64,000 bases of DNA. Source: Novosphingobium sp. EMRT-2. Lineage in GTDB: Bacteria > Pseudomonadota > Alphaproteobacteria > Sphingomonadales > Sphingomonadaceae. The notes under the pieces are model-generated. The model was not told the origin of the DNA and searched no databases. It worked only from the letters and a program-made list of their open reading frames with translations. How positions within the stretch are numbered: the first letter of the stretch is position 1; each line of letters begins with the position of its first letter. The translations under genes were made by a program, and so were the position numbers. This document shows, in pieces, positions 25,987 through 33,648 of this stretch. The stretch covers positions 3,209,501 through 3,273,500 of the forward strand of contig NZ_CP039695.1 in NCBI RefSeq assembly GCF_005145025.1, written 5' to 3'.

Positions 25987-27233
25987 TCGTGAAATCGGAA
26001 ACACCTTCCGCCGGGGCGCGGGCATTCCTGCCGCTGCTGCTGTGCGCGCTCGTCATGTGCATCGATGGCTATGACCTCTATGCCCTGCCGCTGGTTGTGC
26101 CGCATTTGTCGGCCCAACTGGGCGTGCCGCCGCAGTCGTTCGGCGTAGCGCTGTCGGCGGTGTTGCTCGGGCTGGGGCTGGGCGCCGTGCTGATCGCGCC
26201 AATCGGCGATCGCGTGGGGCGCAGGCCTGTCATTCTTACCGCGTCCGCCCTGATGGCGTTCACATCGCTGGGTACGGCGGCCGGGGGGACGGTTACGGGA
26301 TTCGCGCTCTGGCGTCTGGCGACGGGATTGTCGCTGGGGGCATGCCTTCCCAACGTCACGGCGCTCGTGGCCGAACTGGCGCCGCCGGGCAAAAGCGCGC
26401 GGACGCTGACCGTCGTTTCGATGGGCATTTCGGCCGGCGGCATCGTGGCGGGATTGCTTGCCCCGCCGCTCATCGCCGCCGGGGGATGGCAGGCGCTGTT
26501 CATGGCCGGCGGCGCGGCGACACTCGTCCTGCTGGGCGTGCTGGCCTGGCAACTGCCGGAATCGCCCACGTTCAGAAACCGTGCGCAGCAACCGCGTGAG
26601 AAGAAGAACTCCATCGCGTTCGTTCAGCTGCTGAGCCCACCGCTGCTCTTTTCGACGGTCCTGTTCGCCGGTCTTTATGCGGTGAATGCGCTGGTGCTGT
26701 ATTACGTGACGAGCTGGGTGCCCACGATCCTGCCGCTTGCGGGATTCAGCATGGATACCGCATCGCGCTTCCTTTCCCTGATCCAGTTCGGCGGCCTGAC
26801 GATCGGGTTGGGGCTTTCCCTGCTGCTCGATCGCGGCTGGGCGGTTCCGGCGATCGTCGGGACCTACTCGAGCGCGGTCGTGGCGCTGCTGCTGCTGGGC
26901 GTGGTCGCGCCCGGGCTGTGGAGCTGGGGCGTCCTGCTGCTTGTCGCGGGAGGTGGCATCTCGGCCGCGCACCTTGTCGTCATGGCGGTGGCGGTCGGCT
27001 TCTTTCCGCCGCACTTGCGCTCCTCCGCTATCGGCATCGCGGTTGCCGTCGCGCGGCTTGGCGCGATCGGCGGGCCGATGCTGGGAGGCCTTGTTATCGG
27101 AGCTGGTGCAAGCACGTCGCTGTTTTTCGTGCTGGCCGTGGCGCCGGCCTGCCTGTGCATCGTCGGGGCACTGCTGATCTCCCGCGCCCTGCGCATCGCG
27201 AAAGCGATGACCGAAGCGGACGCCTTCGCTTAG
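25983..27233 (+). CDS. MFS transporter, aromatic acid:H+ symporter (AAHS) type
   Basis: A 416-residue, 12-helix inner-membrane protein. It has the first-loop motif GDRVGRRPVI, the AAHS-type DGYDLYALPLVVP in helix 1 (the conserved Asp of aromatic acid carriers) and WRLATGLSLGACLPN in helix 4. Related carriers import 4-hydroxybenzoate, vanillate or protocatechuate. Its ATG overlaps the SDR stop by 4 bp, so it is the last gene of the operon controlled from operator 3. A strong bidirectional terminator follows. The expected role is proton-driven import of an aromatic monomer or intermediate. Confidence 0.9.
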   Translation: MIVKSETPSAGARAFLPLLLCALVMCIDGYDLYALPLVVPHLSAQLGVPPQSFGVALSAVLLGLGLGAVLIAPIGDRVGRRPVILTASALMAFTSLGTAAGGTVTGFALWRLATGLSLGACLPNVTALVAELAPPGKSARTLTVVSMGISAGGIVAGLLAPPLIAAGGWQALFMAGGAATLVLLGVLAWQLPESPTFRNRAQQPREKKNSIAFVQLLSPPLLFSTVLFAGLYAVNALVLYYVTSWVPTILPLAGFSMDTASRFLSLIQFGGLTIGLGLSLLLDRGWAVPAIVGTYSSAVVALLLLGVVAPGLWSWGVLLLVAGGGISAAHLVVMAVAVGFFPPHLRSSAIGIAVAVARLGAIGGPMLGGLVIGAGASTSLFFVLAVAPACLCIVGALLISRALRIAKAMTEADAFA

Positions 27234-27254
27234 CGGAATCGCGCGCGCGCCCGG

Positions 27255-27301
27255 AAACAAGAAGCGCCCGGCGGGAACGTTCCGCCGGGCGCTTCTTGTT
27301 T
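27255..27301. terminator. Bidirectional intrinsic terminator
   Basis: A perfect 20-bp stem (AAACAAGAAGCGCCCGGCGG with its complement) and 7-nt loop, flanked by A-rich and T-rich ends on each strand. It lies between the convergent MFS gene and the dioxygenase gene and should terminate both. Confidence 0.85.
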
Positions 27302-27344
27302 CGTCCGGGCAAAGGGGAAACGCAACCGCGCTTCCCTCTTCGCT

Positions 27345-28823
27345 TCAGGCTGCCTGCGCGTGGGCCTGTGCCTCAGCGAGCCGCTCACTCGAAACCCAGG
27401 CGCCGTGGACCTGCGCGCGCAAGGGAACAGGAACCGTTACCCGAGCGACCGGTCCGGCTGCGATGTTGCCCCCGTCCACAATCCAAAGCTCGGATGTGAA
27501 GCGATTGGGTTCGACCTGGCGATCGACCACCGCAAGCAGCCAGCCTTCGTGATCGGCCTGTGACGAGGGGACGTGCACCGGCTCGCTGATGGCCATGCCG
27601 AACTCCAGCGGCATCATGTCCAGCCGGCCGTTGCCGGGCTCCACGCGAAGCATCGCGTTGAAGGCGGCGCCGACCGGGCCGCCGGGGAGCGGTGGTCCAC
27701 CTTGCGGATTGATGGTGAGGTACCAGGCCGAGCGATAGGCGCGGCCCTGGTCGGCATCGCGCAGCCGGGGCATATCGCCCGGCGGGCCGATAAGGCGCGA
27801 TTCGAAGCCTTCCCCCTCGCTGGCGAGATCGAAGGTCCAGCGGGTTAAGCCGCCACCCAGCTCGTTCTGTGCGCGGTGGACGCCTCCCGCCTCGCGCATG
27901 AAGGCGAAGGCGTTGGTGTCGGACAGACAGATGTCGAGGTGGACCTTGTCGCCATCGTCATAGGCATTCACGAAATGGAACGCGGAAACGCCCTTCGGTC
28001 CCTTGAACCAGCGCATTTCCTCGACCTTGCCATAGCGCGGCATGATGCCGACCCAGCTTTCCAGATCCTGCTGGTGCGCCCAGTGCGGGCCGCCGGCCTT
28101 CACGCGTTCGAGGTCCGTCGTGGTCGGAAAGATCGGGAAGACGGCGTATTTCTCGGTGATCGTGAAGTCATGGATCGTCGAGCAGTAGGGTTGCTGGAAC
28201 CACTGCTCAGACACCAGGTTGCCGTCCTTGTCCGCGATGCAATAGGCCACGTCCGCCGTGCACAGGCCGCCGGCCTCGTAGCCGAAGAAGAACATCTCGC
28301 CCGTTTCGGCATCGACGCGGGGATGCGCCGTGAAGGTCTTGGATTTTAGCGCGCCATGGTAATCCCAGCGCCCGATCGTTGCGAGCGTTTCGGGATCGAT
28401 TTCGTAGGCAAGGCCGTCCTCCTTGGTCATGAATAGCCGGCCGGCATGCCAGACGGGGGTGGTATTCGATACCGTGCCGTCGATTCCCTGGGCCTCCGCA
28501 TCATCGGTAAACGGGTTGCGATATTTGCCGAACACGGCCCGCCCCGCTGCCTTTTCGGCCTTGTAGCGCGCGGTTTCGACGTAGCGGATCGCGAAATTGA
28601 CCTTGCCGTCGCGGATGCCGAATTTCGAGACCATCCCGTCGCCCGAAAGAACGATCTCGTCCTCGAACTTCGGCGGATAGGCCGGATCGGGCACGGCGCG
28701 GAAAAACGCCCCGTCGATTTCCCGCGGGATATCGCCGACCACGTCCAGATCGTGCGCCGACCATTCCAGGCGGACGGGGGCGTTCAGGCCAGTGAAGTGA
28801 ATGGTTTCGGGGAAATTCGCCAT
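27345..28823 (-). CDS. Carotenoid-cleavage-type dioxygenase, lignostilbene/isoeugenol oxygenase-like
   Basis: A 492-residue seven-bladed propeller enzyme with the four Fe(II) ligands His167 (TAHPRVD), His218 (TIHDFT), His283 (FHFVNAYDDGD) and His473 (VHGAWV). Tyr101 (GKYRNPF) and Lys134 (FMTKEDG) match, in number and context, the residues that bind the 4-hydroxyl of the phenolic ring in NOV1/LsdA-type stilbene dioxygenases (from memory of that family); the third such residue, Phe59, is Leu59 here. It should cleave a C=C bond next to a 4-hydroxyphenyl ring to give two aldehydes in the cytoplasm. AGAGGA precedes the ATG, 33 bp after the GMC gene. Confidence 0.9.
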   Translation of the reverse strand: MANFPETIHFTGLNAPVRLEWSAHDLDVVGDIPREIDGAFFRAVPDPAYPPKFEDEIVLSGDGMVSKFGIRDGKVNFAIRYVETARYKAEKAAGRAVFGKYRNPFTDDAEAQGIDGTVSNTTPVWHAGRLFMTKEDGLAYEIDPETLATIGRWDYHGALKSKTFTAHPRVDAETGEMFFFGYEAGGLCTADVAYCIADKDGNLVSEQWFQQPYCSTIHDFTITEKYAVFPIFPTTTDLERVKAGGPHWAHQQDLESWVGIMPRYGKVEEMRWFKGPKGVSAFHFVNAYDDGDKVHLDICLSDTNAFAFMREAGGVHRAQNELGGGLTRWTFDLASEGEGFESRLIGPPGDMPRLRDADQGRAYRSAWYLTINPQGGPPLPGGPVGAAFNAMLRVEPGNGRLDMMPLEFGMAISEPVHVPSSQADHEGWLLAVVDRQVEPNRFTSELWIVDGGNIAAGPVARVTVPVPLRAQVHGAWVSSERLAEAQAHAQAA

Positions 28824-28856
28824 GGGCTTGATCCTCTCATGCAGGGGTATGCCGTT

Positions 28857-30464
28857 TCAGGTGTTGCGCCGCAGGGTCTTGAGGACGTGGTCGGCGCCCT
28901 TGTCGCCCACCATGATGGCAGTGGCGTTGGTGTTTCCGGCGGGCAGGGACGGAAATATCGACGCGTCCGCGACCCAAAGCCCGTTAACGCCGATCACTTG
29001 CAGGTCGGGGTCCACCACGGCCATCGGGTCCGTGGCGGCGCCGATCTTGGCGGTCCCCACCGGATGGAACATCGGGATGGCCGCGGCCCTGACATAGCTG
29101 CGCAACTCGTCCCGGCCGGTCAGAGCCGGGCCAGGCCGCAGCTCCTCGGTGATGAACGGCGCGATCGGGGTTTGCGCCAGGATGTTCCGTGCCATCGCGA
29201 TACCTTCGACGATCTGGTCGACGTCGTCGTCGGTCGAAAGCTGCTGATGATGGATCACCGGCGGGGCCATGGGATCGGTGGACTTCAGCGTGATCCGGCC
29301 GCGATAGCTGGGGCGCATCAGCCCGACCAGGGTCGAGACCGAGGCGTTTTTTCGCAGCATCAGCCTGCCCTGGTCGTCGAAGTCGAACGCGAAGGCGGCG
29401 AAGGAAAGCTGAAGATTGGGGGCAGGCAGGTCCGGGCGGCTCTTCACGAACGCCTGGGCGTGGCCGATGGACGTGCTCAGCGCGCCCTGCCGCGATAGCG
29501 CGTATCGGAATACCGACAATGCGCCGCGAAGCCCCTGCGCATCATCGTTCAGGGTATGTGCGTTCACCGCATTGACGATATGCGTGCCCACATGATCCTG
29601 CAGGTTGCGCCCCACGCCTTCGCGATGGCAGACCACGGGCACGCCGACGTCGGCAAGATGGTCCGCCGGGCCGACGCCGGACAGCATCAGCAACCGTGGC
29701 GTGTTCATCGCGCCTGCACTCACGACGACGCCGTGCCGGGCGAGCAGGGTCTTCTCCGTCCCGTCCTGAAGATAGGCGATGCCAACGGCTCGCCCGTGCT
29801 CGATCAGGATGCGAAGCACCTGCGCGCCCAGCAATGTGCGCGGCGGGGTCGATCCCTTGAAGTCGTGGAGATAGCCGCGCGCCGACGAACAGCGCGTGCC
29901 GTCCCGTTGCGAGACTTGCACGTAGTCGACACCTTCGGCCTTTTCGCCGTTCAGGTCGCGCCGTTCGATGCCGGTCTGCTCTGCGGCGGCGATCCACGCA
30001 TCGGTAATGGGATAGCGCGCGCGCCCTTCGGAGACGGAAATGGGGCCACCGGTCCCGCGCCAGGCATCCGCGCCGCGCTCGTTGTCCTCCATCCGCCGGA
30101 AGTAGGGCAGGACGGACTCGTAGTCCCAGCCGGCGGCGCCCAGCGCGCGCCAGTTATCGTAGTCCCACCGGTGGCCGCGGATGAACATCATCCCGTTCAA
30201 TGCGCTGCCGCCGCCCAGCAGCTTGCCCGCCGGCCAGATGTCCGCGCGGCCGCCCAGGGATTCGTCGGGTTCGACCTGGTAGCACCAGTCGAAAGCCGGG
30301 TTCTGGACAATCGAGCTGGTCAGGGCCGGGATACGGGAGCGAAAATGTTGATCGGACACACCCGCTTCCACGAGCGTTACATTCAACCCGGCCGATGCAA
30401 GGCGGCCGGTCATTGCCGCGCCGGCCGATCCGCCGCCAATCACGATTATATCGGTTTCGCTCAC
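28857..30464 (-). CDS. GMC-family FAD-dependent alcohol oxidoreductase
   Basis: A 535-residue protein with the N-terminal FAD motif IIVIGGGSAGAAMTGRLA, GMC signature 1 near PAGKLLGGGSALNGMM, and signature 2 around SAGAMNTPRLLMLSGVG. The catalytic His lies in FHPVGTAKIG and the partner Asn in AGNTNATAIMVG. GMC enzymes PhcC/PhcD oxidise the gamma-alcohol of phenylcoumaran lignin dimers in Sphingobium, which makes this a plausible side-chain alcohol oxidase beside a stilbene dioxygenase. I chose the GTG at 30464 because it directly precedes the FAD motif; ATGs at 30542 and 30572 are possible but add an atypical N-terminus. It probably forms an operon with the dioxygenase. Confidence 0.88.
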   Translation of the reverse strand: MSETDIIVIGGGSAGAAMTGRLASAGLNVTLVEAGVSDQHFRSRIPALTSSIVQNPAFDWCYQVEPDESLGGRADIWPAGKLLGGGSALNGMMFIRGHRWDYDNWRALGAAGWDYESVLPYFRRMEDNERGADAWRGTGGPISVSEGRARYPITDAWIAAAEQTGIERRDLNGEKAEGVDYVQVSQRDGTRCSSARGYLHDFKGSTPPRTLLGAQVLRILIEHGRAVGIAYLQDGTEKTLLARHGVVVSAGAMNTPRLLMLSGVGPADHLADVGVPVVCHREGVGRNLQDHVGTHIVNAVNAHTLNDDAQGLRGALSVFRYALSRQGALSTSIGHAQAFVKSRPDLPAPNLQLSFAAFAFDFDDQGRLMLRKNASVSTLVGLMRPSYRGRITLKSTDPMAPPVIHHQQLSTDDDVDQIVEGIAMARNILAQTPIAPFITEELRPGPALTGRDELRSYVRAAAIPMFHPVGTAKIGAATDPMAVVDPDLQVIGVNGLWVADASIFPSLPAGNTNATAIMVGDKGADHVLKTLRRNT

Positions 30465-30634
30465 GCGCTGCGTCTTTCTGTATCGGTTTGCTGGAATTTC
30501 TCGATTAGAGGCGTAGCGCGTAGCAACTTTTTCACGCCACATACGGCTGCTTTCGCCGACGATGCCGTGCATCCCGTGCGGCTTCGCACCTTGGAACTCC
30601 TTTGCGATTTCAGGCTACCTCTTGCATTTAAAAA

Positions 30635-30646
30635 TAACGATCGTTA
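30635..30646. promoter_or_regulatory. Operator 4: TAACGATCGTTA palindrome
   Basis: A perfect copy in the gap between the GMC gene (start 30464) and the NTF2 gene at 30678, where it sits only 31 bp before the ATG. It is the last copy and marks the right end of the inferred regulon. Confidence 0.8.
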
Positions 30647-30677
30647 CGGTTGTGTCAACAGAATGGAGAGGAATACG

Positions 30678-31172
30678 ATGGCTCTTTCGGTTGAGGATCG
30701 CTTTGCGCTGGAGGATCTGCTGGCTGCCTATGCCTGGGCGCTCGATACCGGGGACGTGGAAGGCCTGGTTGCCTGCTTCACGCCCGACGCCCGCATGGTC
30801 GAAGAGGTTTTCGAGGAGCCCGACATCTGGGAAGGCCATGACGGCATTCGCGGAATCGCCGAGCACTACCGCAACGCCGAAGGCTTTCCCGGCCGCCAGC
30901 ACCATGTGTCGCAAGTGCAGTACATGCCGCAGGAAGACGGCACGGTGAAAATGCGATCGTTCGCGTTCGTGACCGAGTGCGCCGGCGATACGCCGTTCGA
31001 CCTGCGCTTTGCCGGCTATTACGAGGATCACGCGATGAAGGGCGAAGACGGCCGCTGGCGTTTGCACCGCCGCGTGGCCCGGTTGTGGGACGGCGAAATC
31101 CTCAAGAATTTCCCGGGCCGTGGGCAGTGGACGCCACGCAAGCGTCCCGCTTCGCTGATTATCAAGCGGTAA
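30678..31172 (+). CDS. SnoaL_4-type NTF2-fold protein
   Basis: A 164-residue protein: RFALEDLLAAYAWALDTGDVEGLVACFTPDARMVEE is the typical N-terminal helix pair and first strand of the NTF2-like fold, followed by the GHDGIRGIAEHY motif and FPGRQHHVSQVQY. The pair of His in the central strand often lies in the active pocket. GGAGAGG lies upstream of the ATG at 30678. It diverges from the GMC-dioxygenase operon across operator 4. It resembles the 23682 protein more than the QHN/EHWD group and is a second candidate for a deformylating lyase or isomerase. Confidence 0.82.
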   Translation: MALSVEDRFALEDLLAAYAWALDTGDVEGLVACFTPDARMVEEVFEEPDIWEGHDGIRGIAEHYRNAEGFPGRQHHVSQVQYMPQEDGTVKMRSFAFVTECAGDTPFDLRFAGYYEDHAMKGEDGRWRLHRRVARLWDGEILKNFPGRGQWTPRKRPASLIIKR

Positions 31173-31221
31173 GGCGGAGTTTGGCGCCTCGCGCCTTTTC
31201 CGCGTTGCACGCACGGACGCG

Positions 31222-31248
31222 CCGATCACGCCGCATCGCCGTGATCGG
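31222..31248. terminator. Hairpin downstream of the NTF2 gene
   Basis: A 9-bp perfect stem CCGATCACG/CGTGATCGG with a 9-nt loop, 50 bp after the NTF2 stop. No T-tract follows, so terminator function is tentative. It marks the end of the catabolic region. Confidence 0.4.
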
Positions 31249-31256
31249 GTATCGCC

Positions 31257-31499
31257 TTACTTTACGATCCCGATAACGGCATTGGCCACTGCGGAACGCG
31301 TGTACTGGCGCCGCTCGCCCTTGGCAGCGGTCCACCACCGGGTCACGAGTTCCACGTCCGGTCCTGCCACGCGCTCGTCCGCCGGGGCGGTGACGGAAAT
31401 CCGGTCGCAACGCGGTTCGTGGACTGGATCGATTGCTGCCGAGCCGATGCCCAGCGTGGACCGGATGCCGGAGAGGGAGACGCTGCGCGATGGGGGCAA
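31257..31499 (-). CDS. Possible small protein downstream of topoisomerase IB
   Basis: An 80-codon frame from a TTG at 31499. Its C-terminal part (DRISVTAPADERVAGPDVEL, then TRWWTAAKG) has an ordinary, low-Arg composition and about 80% G/C at third positions, close to genuine genes here, whereas the other frames give Arg/Ala-rich nonsense. There is no clear ribosome site or family match. It would be the last gene after the topoisomerase. Otherwise the 31173-31530 gap holds only the hairpin. Confidence 0.3.
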   Translation of the reverse strand: MPPSRSVSLSGIRSTLGIGSAAIDPVHEPRCDRISVTAPADERVAGPDVELVTRWWTAAKGERRQYTRSAVANAVIGIVK

Positions 31500-31530
31500 G
31501 GCCCACAGCGCCTGCCCCAAGTCTGGACCT

Positions 31531-32589
31531 TCAACGGCGAAGCAGGCGCAGGACGGACCGCTCCAGCGTGCTGAGCCCGGGCTTCCGCTGCGGCTCCCGT
31601 CCTGTCGGAACGTCGTGCTGCCGTGCGCCGCGCAACGGCGTGAGGCTCTGGTCCATCCAGGCATCGATTACCGCCGGGTGAATATAGCATTTCCGGCAAA
31701 CAGCCGGCGTGTTCCCAAGCGCCGATGCCACCGCCGTCACGGCATCGCGGACGGCGCGAGTGGCCGCCGCCGTGCTTTCGCACGGTTCGGCCTGCGCCAG
31801 GATGCGGGCGGCCATCATAGTTCCCGCCCATGTGCGGAAATCCTTCGCGGTGGCATCGATGCCGGCGATTTCCCGCAGGTAGAGATTGACGTCCTCCGAC
31901 GTTACCGCGCGGATTTGCCGTTCTCCATCCTCGTATTCGAACAGATGCTGCCCCGGCAGGTCCTGACACTGCCGGACGATGCGCGCGACGTTCCGGTCTT
32001 GCAGGCGCAGGTTCCACTGCCTGCCGCTCTTGCCCCGGAAGCGGAACCGCAGTTCCCCGCCGTCGATCCGGACATGACGCCGCCCCAGCGTGGTCAGCCC
32101 GAAACTGCGGTTGGCGCGGGCGTATTCGGCATTGCCGACCCGGATCATGGTCTTTTCAAGCAGGTAAACCACGGTGGCGAGAACCTTCTCGCGCGGGAGG
32201 CCGGCGAGGCGCATATGCGCATCGACAGCGCCGCGGATTCGGGGAAGCCGCCGCGCGAAGTCCAGCATGTGCGCGTACTTCGCCGCATCGCGCAATGCCC
32301 GGAAATCCTGGTGATAGATGTATTGCTTGCGACCGCGCGCATCCCGTCCGGTGGCCTGGATGTGACCGTTGCTCCGGGGACATATCCATACTTCGGTCCA
32401 CGCCGGCGGTACGGCGAGCGCCCGGACCCGCCGGAGCGTTGCACCGTCCGCGATGGTACGGCCTTGCGGGTCGCGATAGCTCCAGCCCTTGCCCCGCCGA
32501 CGGCGCGTGATGCCGGCCTCGCTGTCGGCACTGTAGACCAAGCCCGCTTCGTCAATGCTCCCGGCCACCACCGGTTCCGTGTTCTCCAT
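31531..32589 (-). CDS. Type IB DNA topoisomerase (poxvirus/bacterial type)
   Basis: A 352-residue enzyme. The N-terminal domain reads GKGWSYRDPQGRTI and PAWTEVWICP. The catalytic domain has RVGNAEYARANRSFGLTTL (catalytic Arg region), RFRFRGKSG (Lys) and the nucleophile Tyr302 in KCYIHPAVIDAW. It relaxes supercoils through a 3'-phosphotyrosyl link. Many alphaproteobacteria carry such an accessory topoisomerase of uncertain role. The ATG at 32589 fits the usual domain start, but no good ribosome site is visible at any candidate start, so the N-terminus is uncertain. Confidence 0.87.
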   Translation of the reverse strand: MENTEPVVAGSIDEAGLVYSADSEAGITRRRRGKGWSYRDPQGRTIADGATLRRVRALAVPPAWTEVWICPRSNGHIQATGRDARGRKQYIYHQDFRALRDAAKYAHMLDFARRLPRIRGAVDAHMRLAGLPREKVLATVVYLLEKTMIRVGNAEYARANRSFGLTTLGRRHVRIDGGELRFRFRGKSGRQWNLRLQDRNVARIVRQCQDLPGQHLFEYEDGERQIRAVTSEDVNLYLREIAGIDATAKDFRTWAGTMMAARILAQAEPCESTAAATRAVRDAVTAVASALGNTPAVCRKCYIHPAVIDAWMDQSLTPLRGARQHDVPTGREPQRKPGLSTLERSVLRLLRR

Positions 32590-32922
32590 ACGGGAAAAGC
32601 GAAGAACGCACGATCCGGTTCCGCCCATGCCACGGAAAAGGAACACGCACACATGCGTTAGCAATGGCTGGCCGGATGGATCGCGGATCGTTCCTCCCTG
32701 AGGATGGCTTGCGCAAGCGGGCTATCCCCGGCGACGATATCCGTTGCCGTTGGAGACCACCAATGGCGGAAGAAGCCGAACGTGTCGGACAGCATCAGGA
32801 GCGGCGGCTGCGCGCTGCAGCCGGGAAGGGCAGGCGCGTCGCTTCCTGGCAGCGATCAGCATAGCGATGGAAGGATGGATCACCGTCCTTGATGCTGGCG
32901 AGCCGAAATGGGCGTTCGCCAT

Positions 32923-33294
32923 CTAAGCCTCGATCAGGTTGCCAATCCCTTGCAGCAATGCCGCCATACGTATCGGCTTCTGGAAGTTCCCTATCCCGTC
33001 GAAACGATCGGGGATTGCCGCTGGGGCGTATCCGGTTGTGAAAAGGTAGGGGATGGAGTGCTCGTCGAGGTATTCGGCGACGGCATACGTCATTCCGCCT
33101 TCCAGCCCGATATCAACCAGGGCGCAGGCAATGTCCTGTTCCGAACCGGCAAGGTGCAGCGCGTCCTCCAGCACACCGACCGGGCCGACCACATCGGCCC
33201 CCGCTTCAAGCAGGCAGACCCGCAACTCCTCCGCGATCAAACATTCATCTTCGACGACCAGAATTTTCGGTCGATTCGATAAGAGCGTGGACAT
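32923..33294 (-). CDS. Single-domain response regulator
   Basis: A 123-residue receiver domain with the acidic pair in VVEDE (residues 14-16), phospho-acceptor Asp61 (ALVDIGLEGG), Thr87 and Lys106 (FQKPIR). There is no output domain. The sequence is like receivers found with HWE/HisKA2 kinases in alphaproteobacteria. No kinase gene is adjacent. The ATG at 33294 was chosen over upstream in-frame ATGs because it gives the standard receiver N-terminus. The partner and output are unknown. Confidence 0.83.
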   Translation of the reverse strand: MSTLLSNRPKILVVEDECLIAEELRVCLLEAGADVVGPVGVLEDALHLAGSEQDIACALVDIGLEGGMTYAVAEYLDEHSIPYLFTTGYAPAAIPDRFDGIGNFQKPIRMAALLQGIGNLIEA

Positions 33295-33648
33295 GCATTT
33301 ATTCCACATCGCCGTGGAATAGAAATCCGGCGGATGCACAAGGCGACACCATGCAACGGGGATTGGCGGAGCGCGCCATCACGCGAAGCTCCCGGCAACC
33401 GGTATCGGCTTTGCGCCCTATTCCGTCAATCGCCGAAGTGCTGATCCATGTTGGTCCGCCGGAACCGGCCCACTGTTTCGACGGGGCACTCGCGACAGGT
33501 GCGCAGTCGGCGTGAAGCCAGGCGACCGGCAGGGTGGTGCGCCATGTTCGCAAGCGGCTTGCCGTTCGGTCGCCGCTTGCATACCAAGCCTTCGCGGCTC
33601 GCCATCATCGCATATGACCGGCCCTTGCGAAGCCGCGTTCAAGCTCGC

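Noticed and set aside
32664..32922. Several short frames on both strands between topoisomerase and receiver genes
   Set aside because: None has a ribosome site with sensible composition; they contradict one another in the same DNA.
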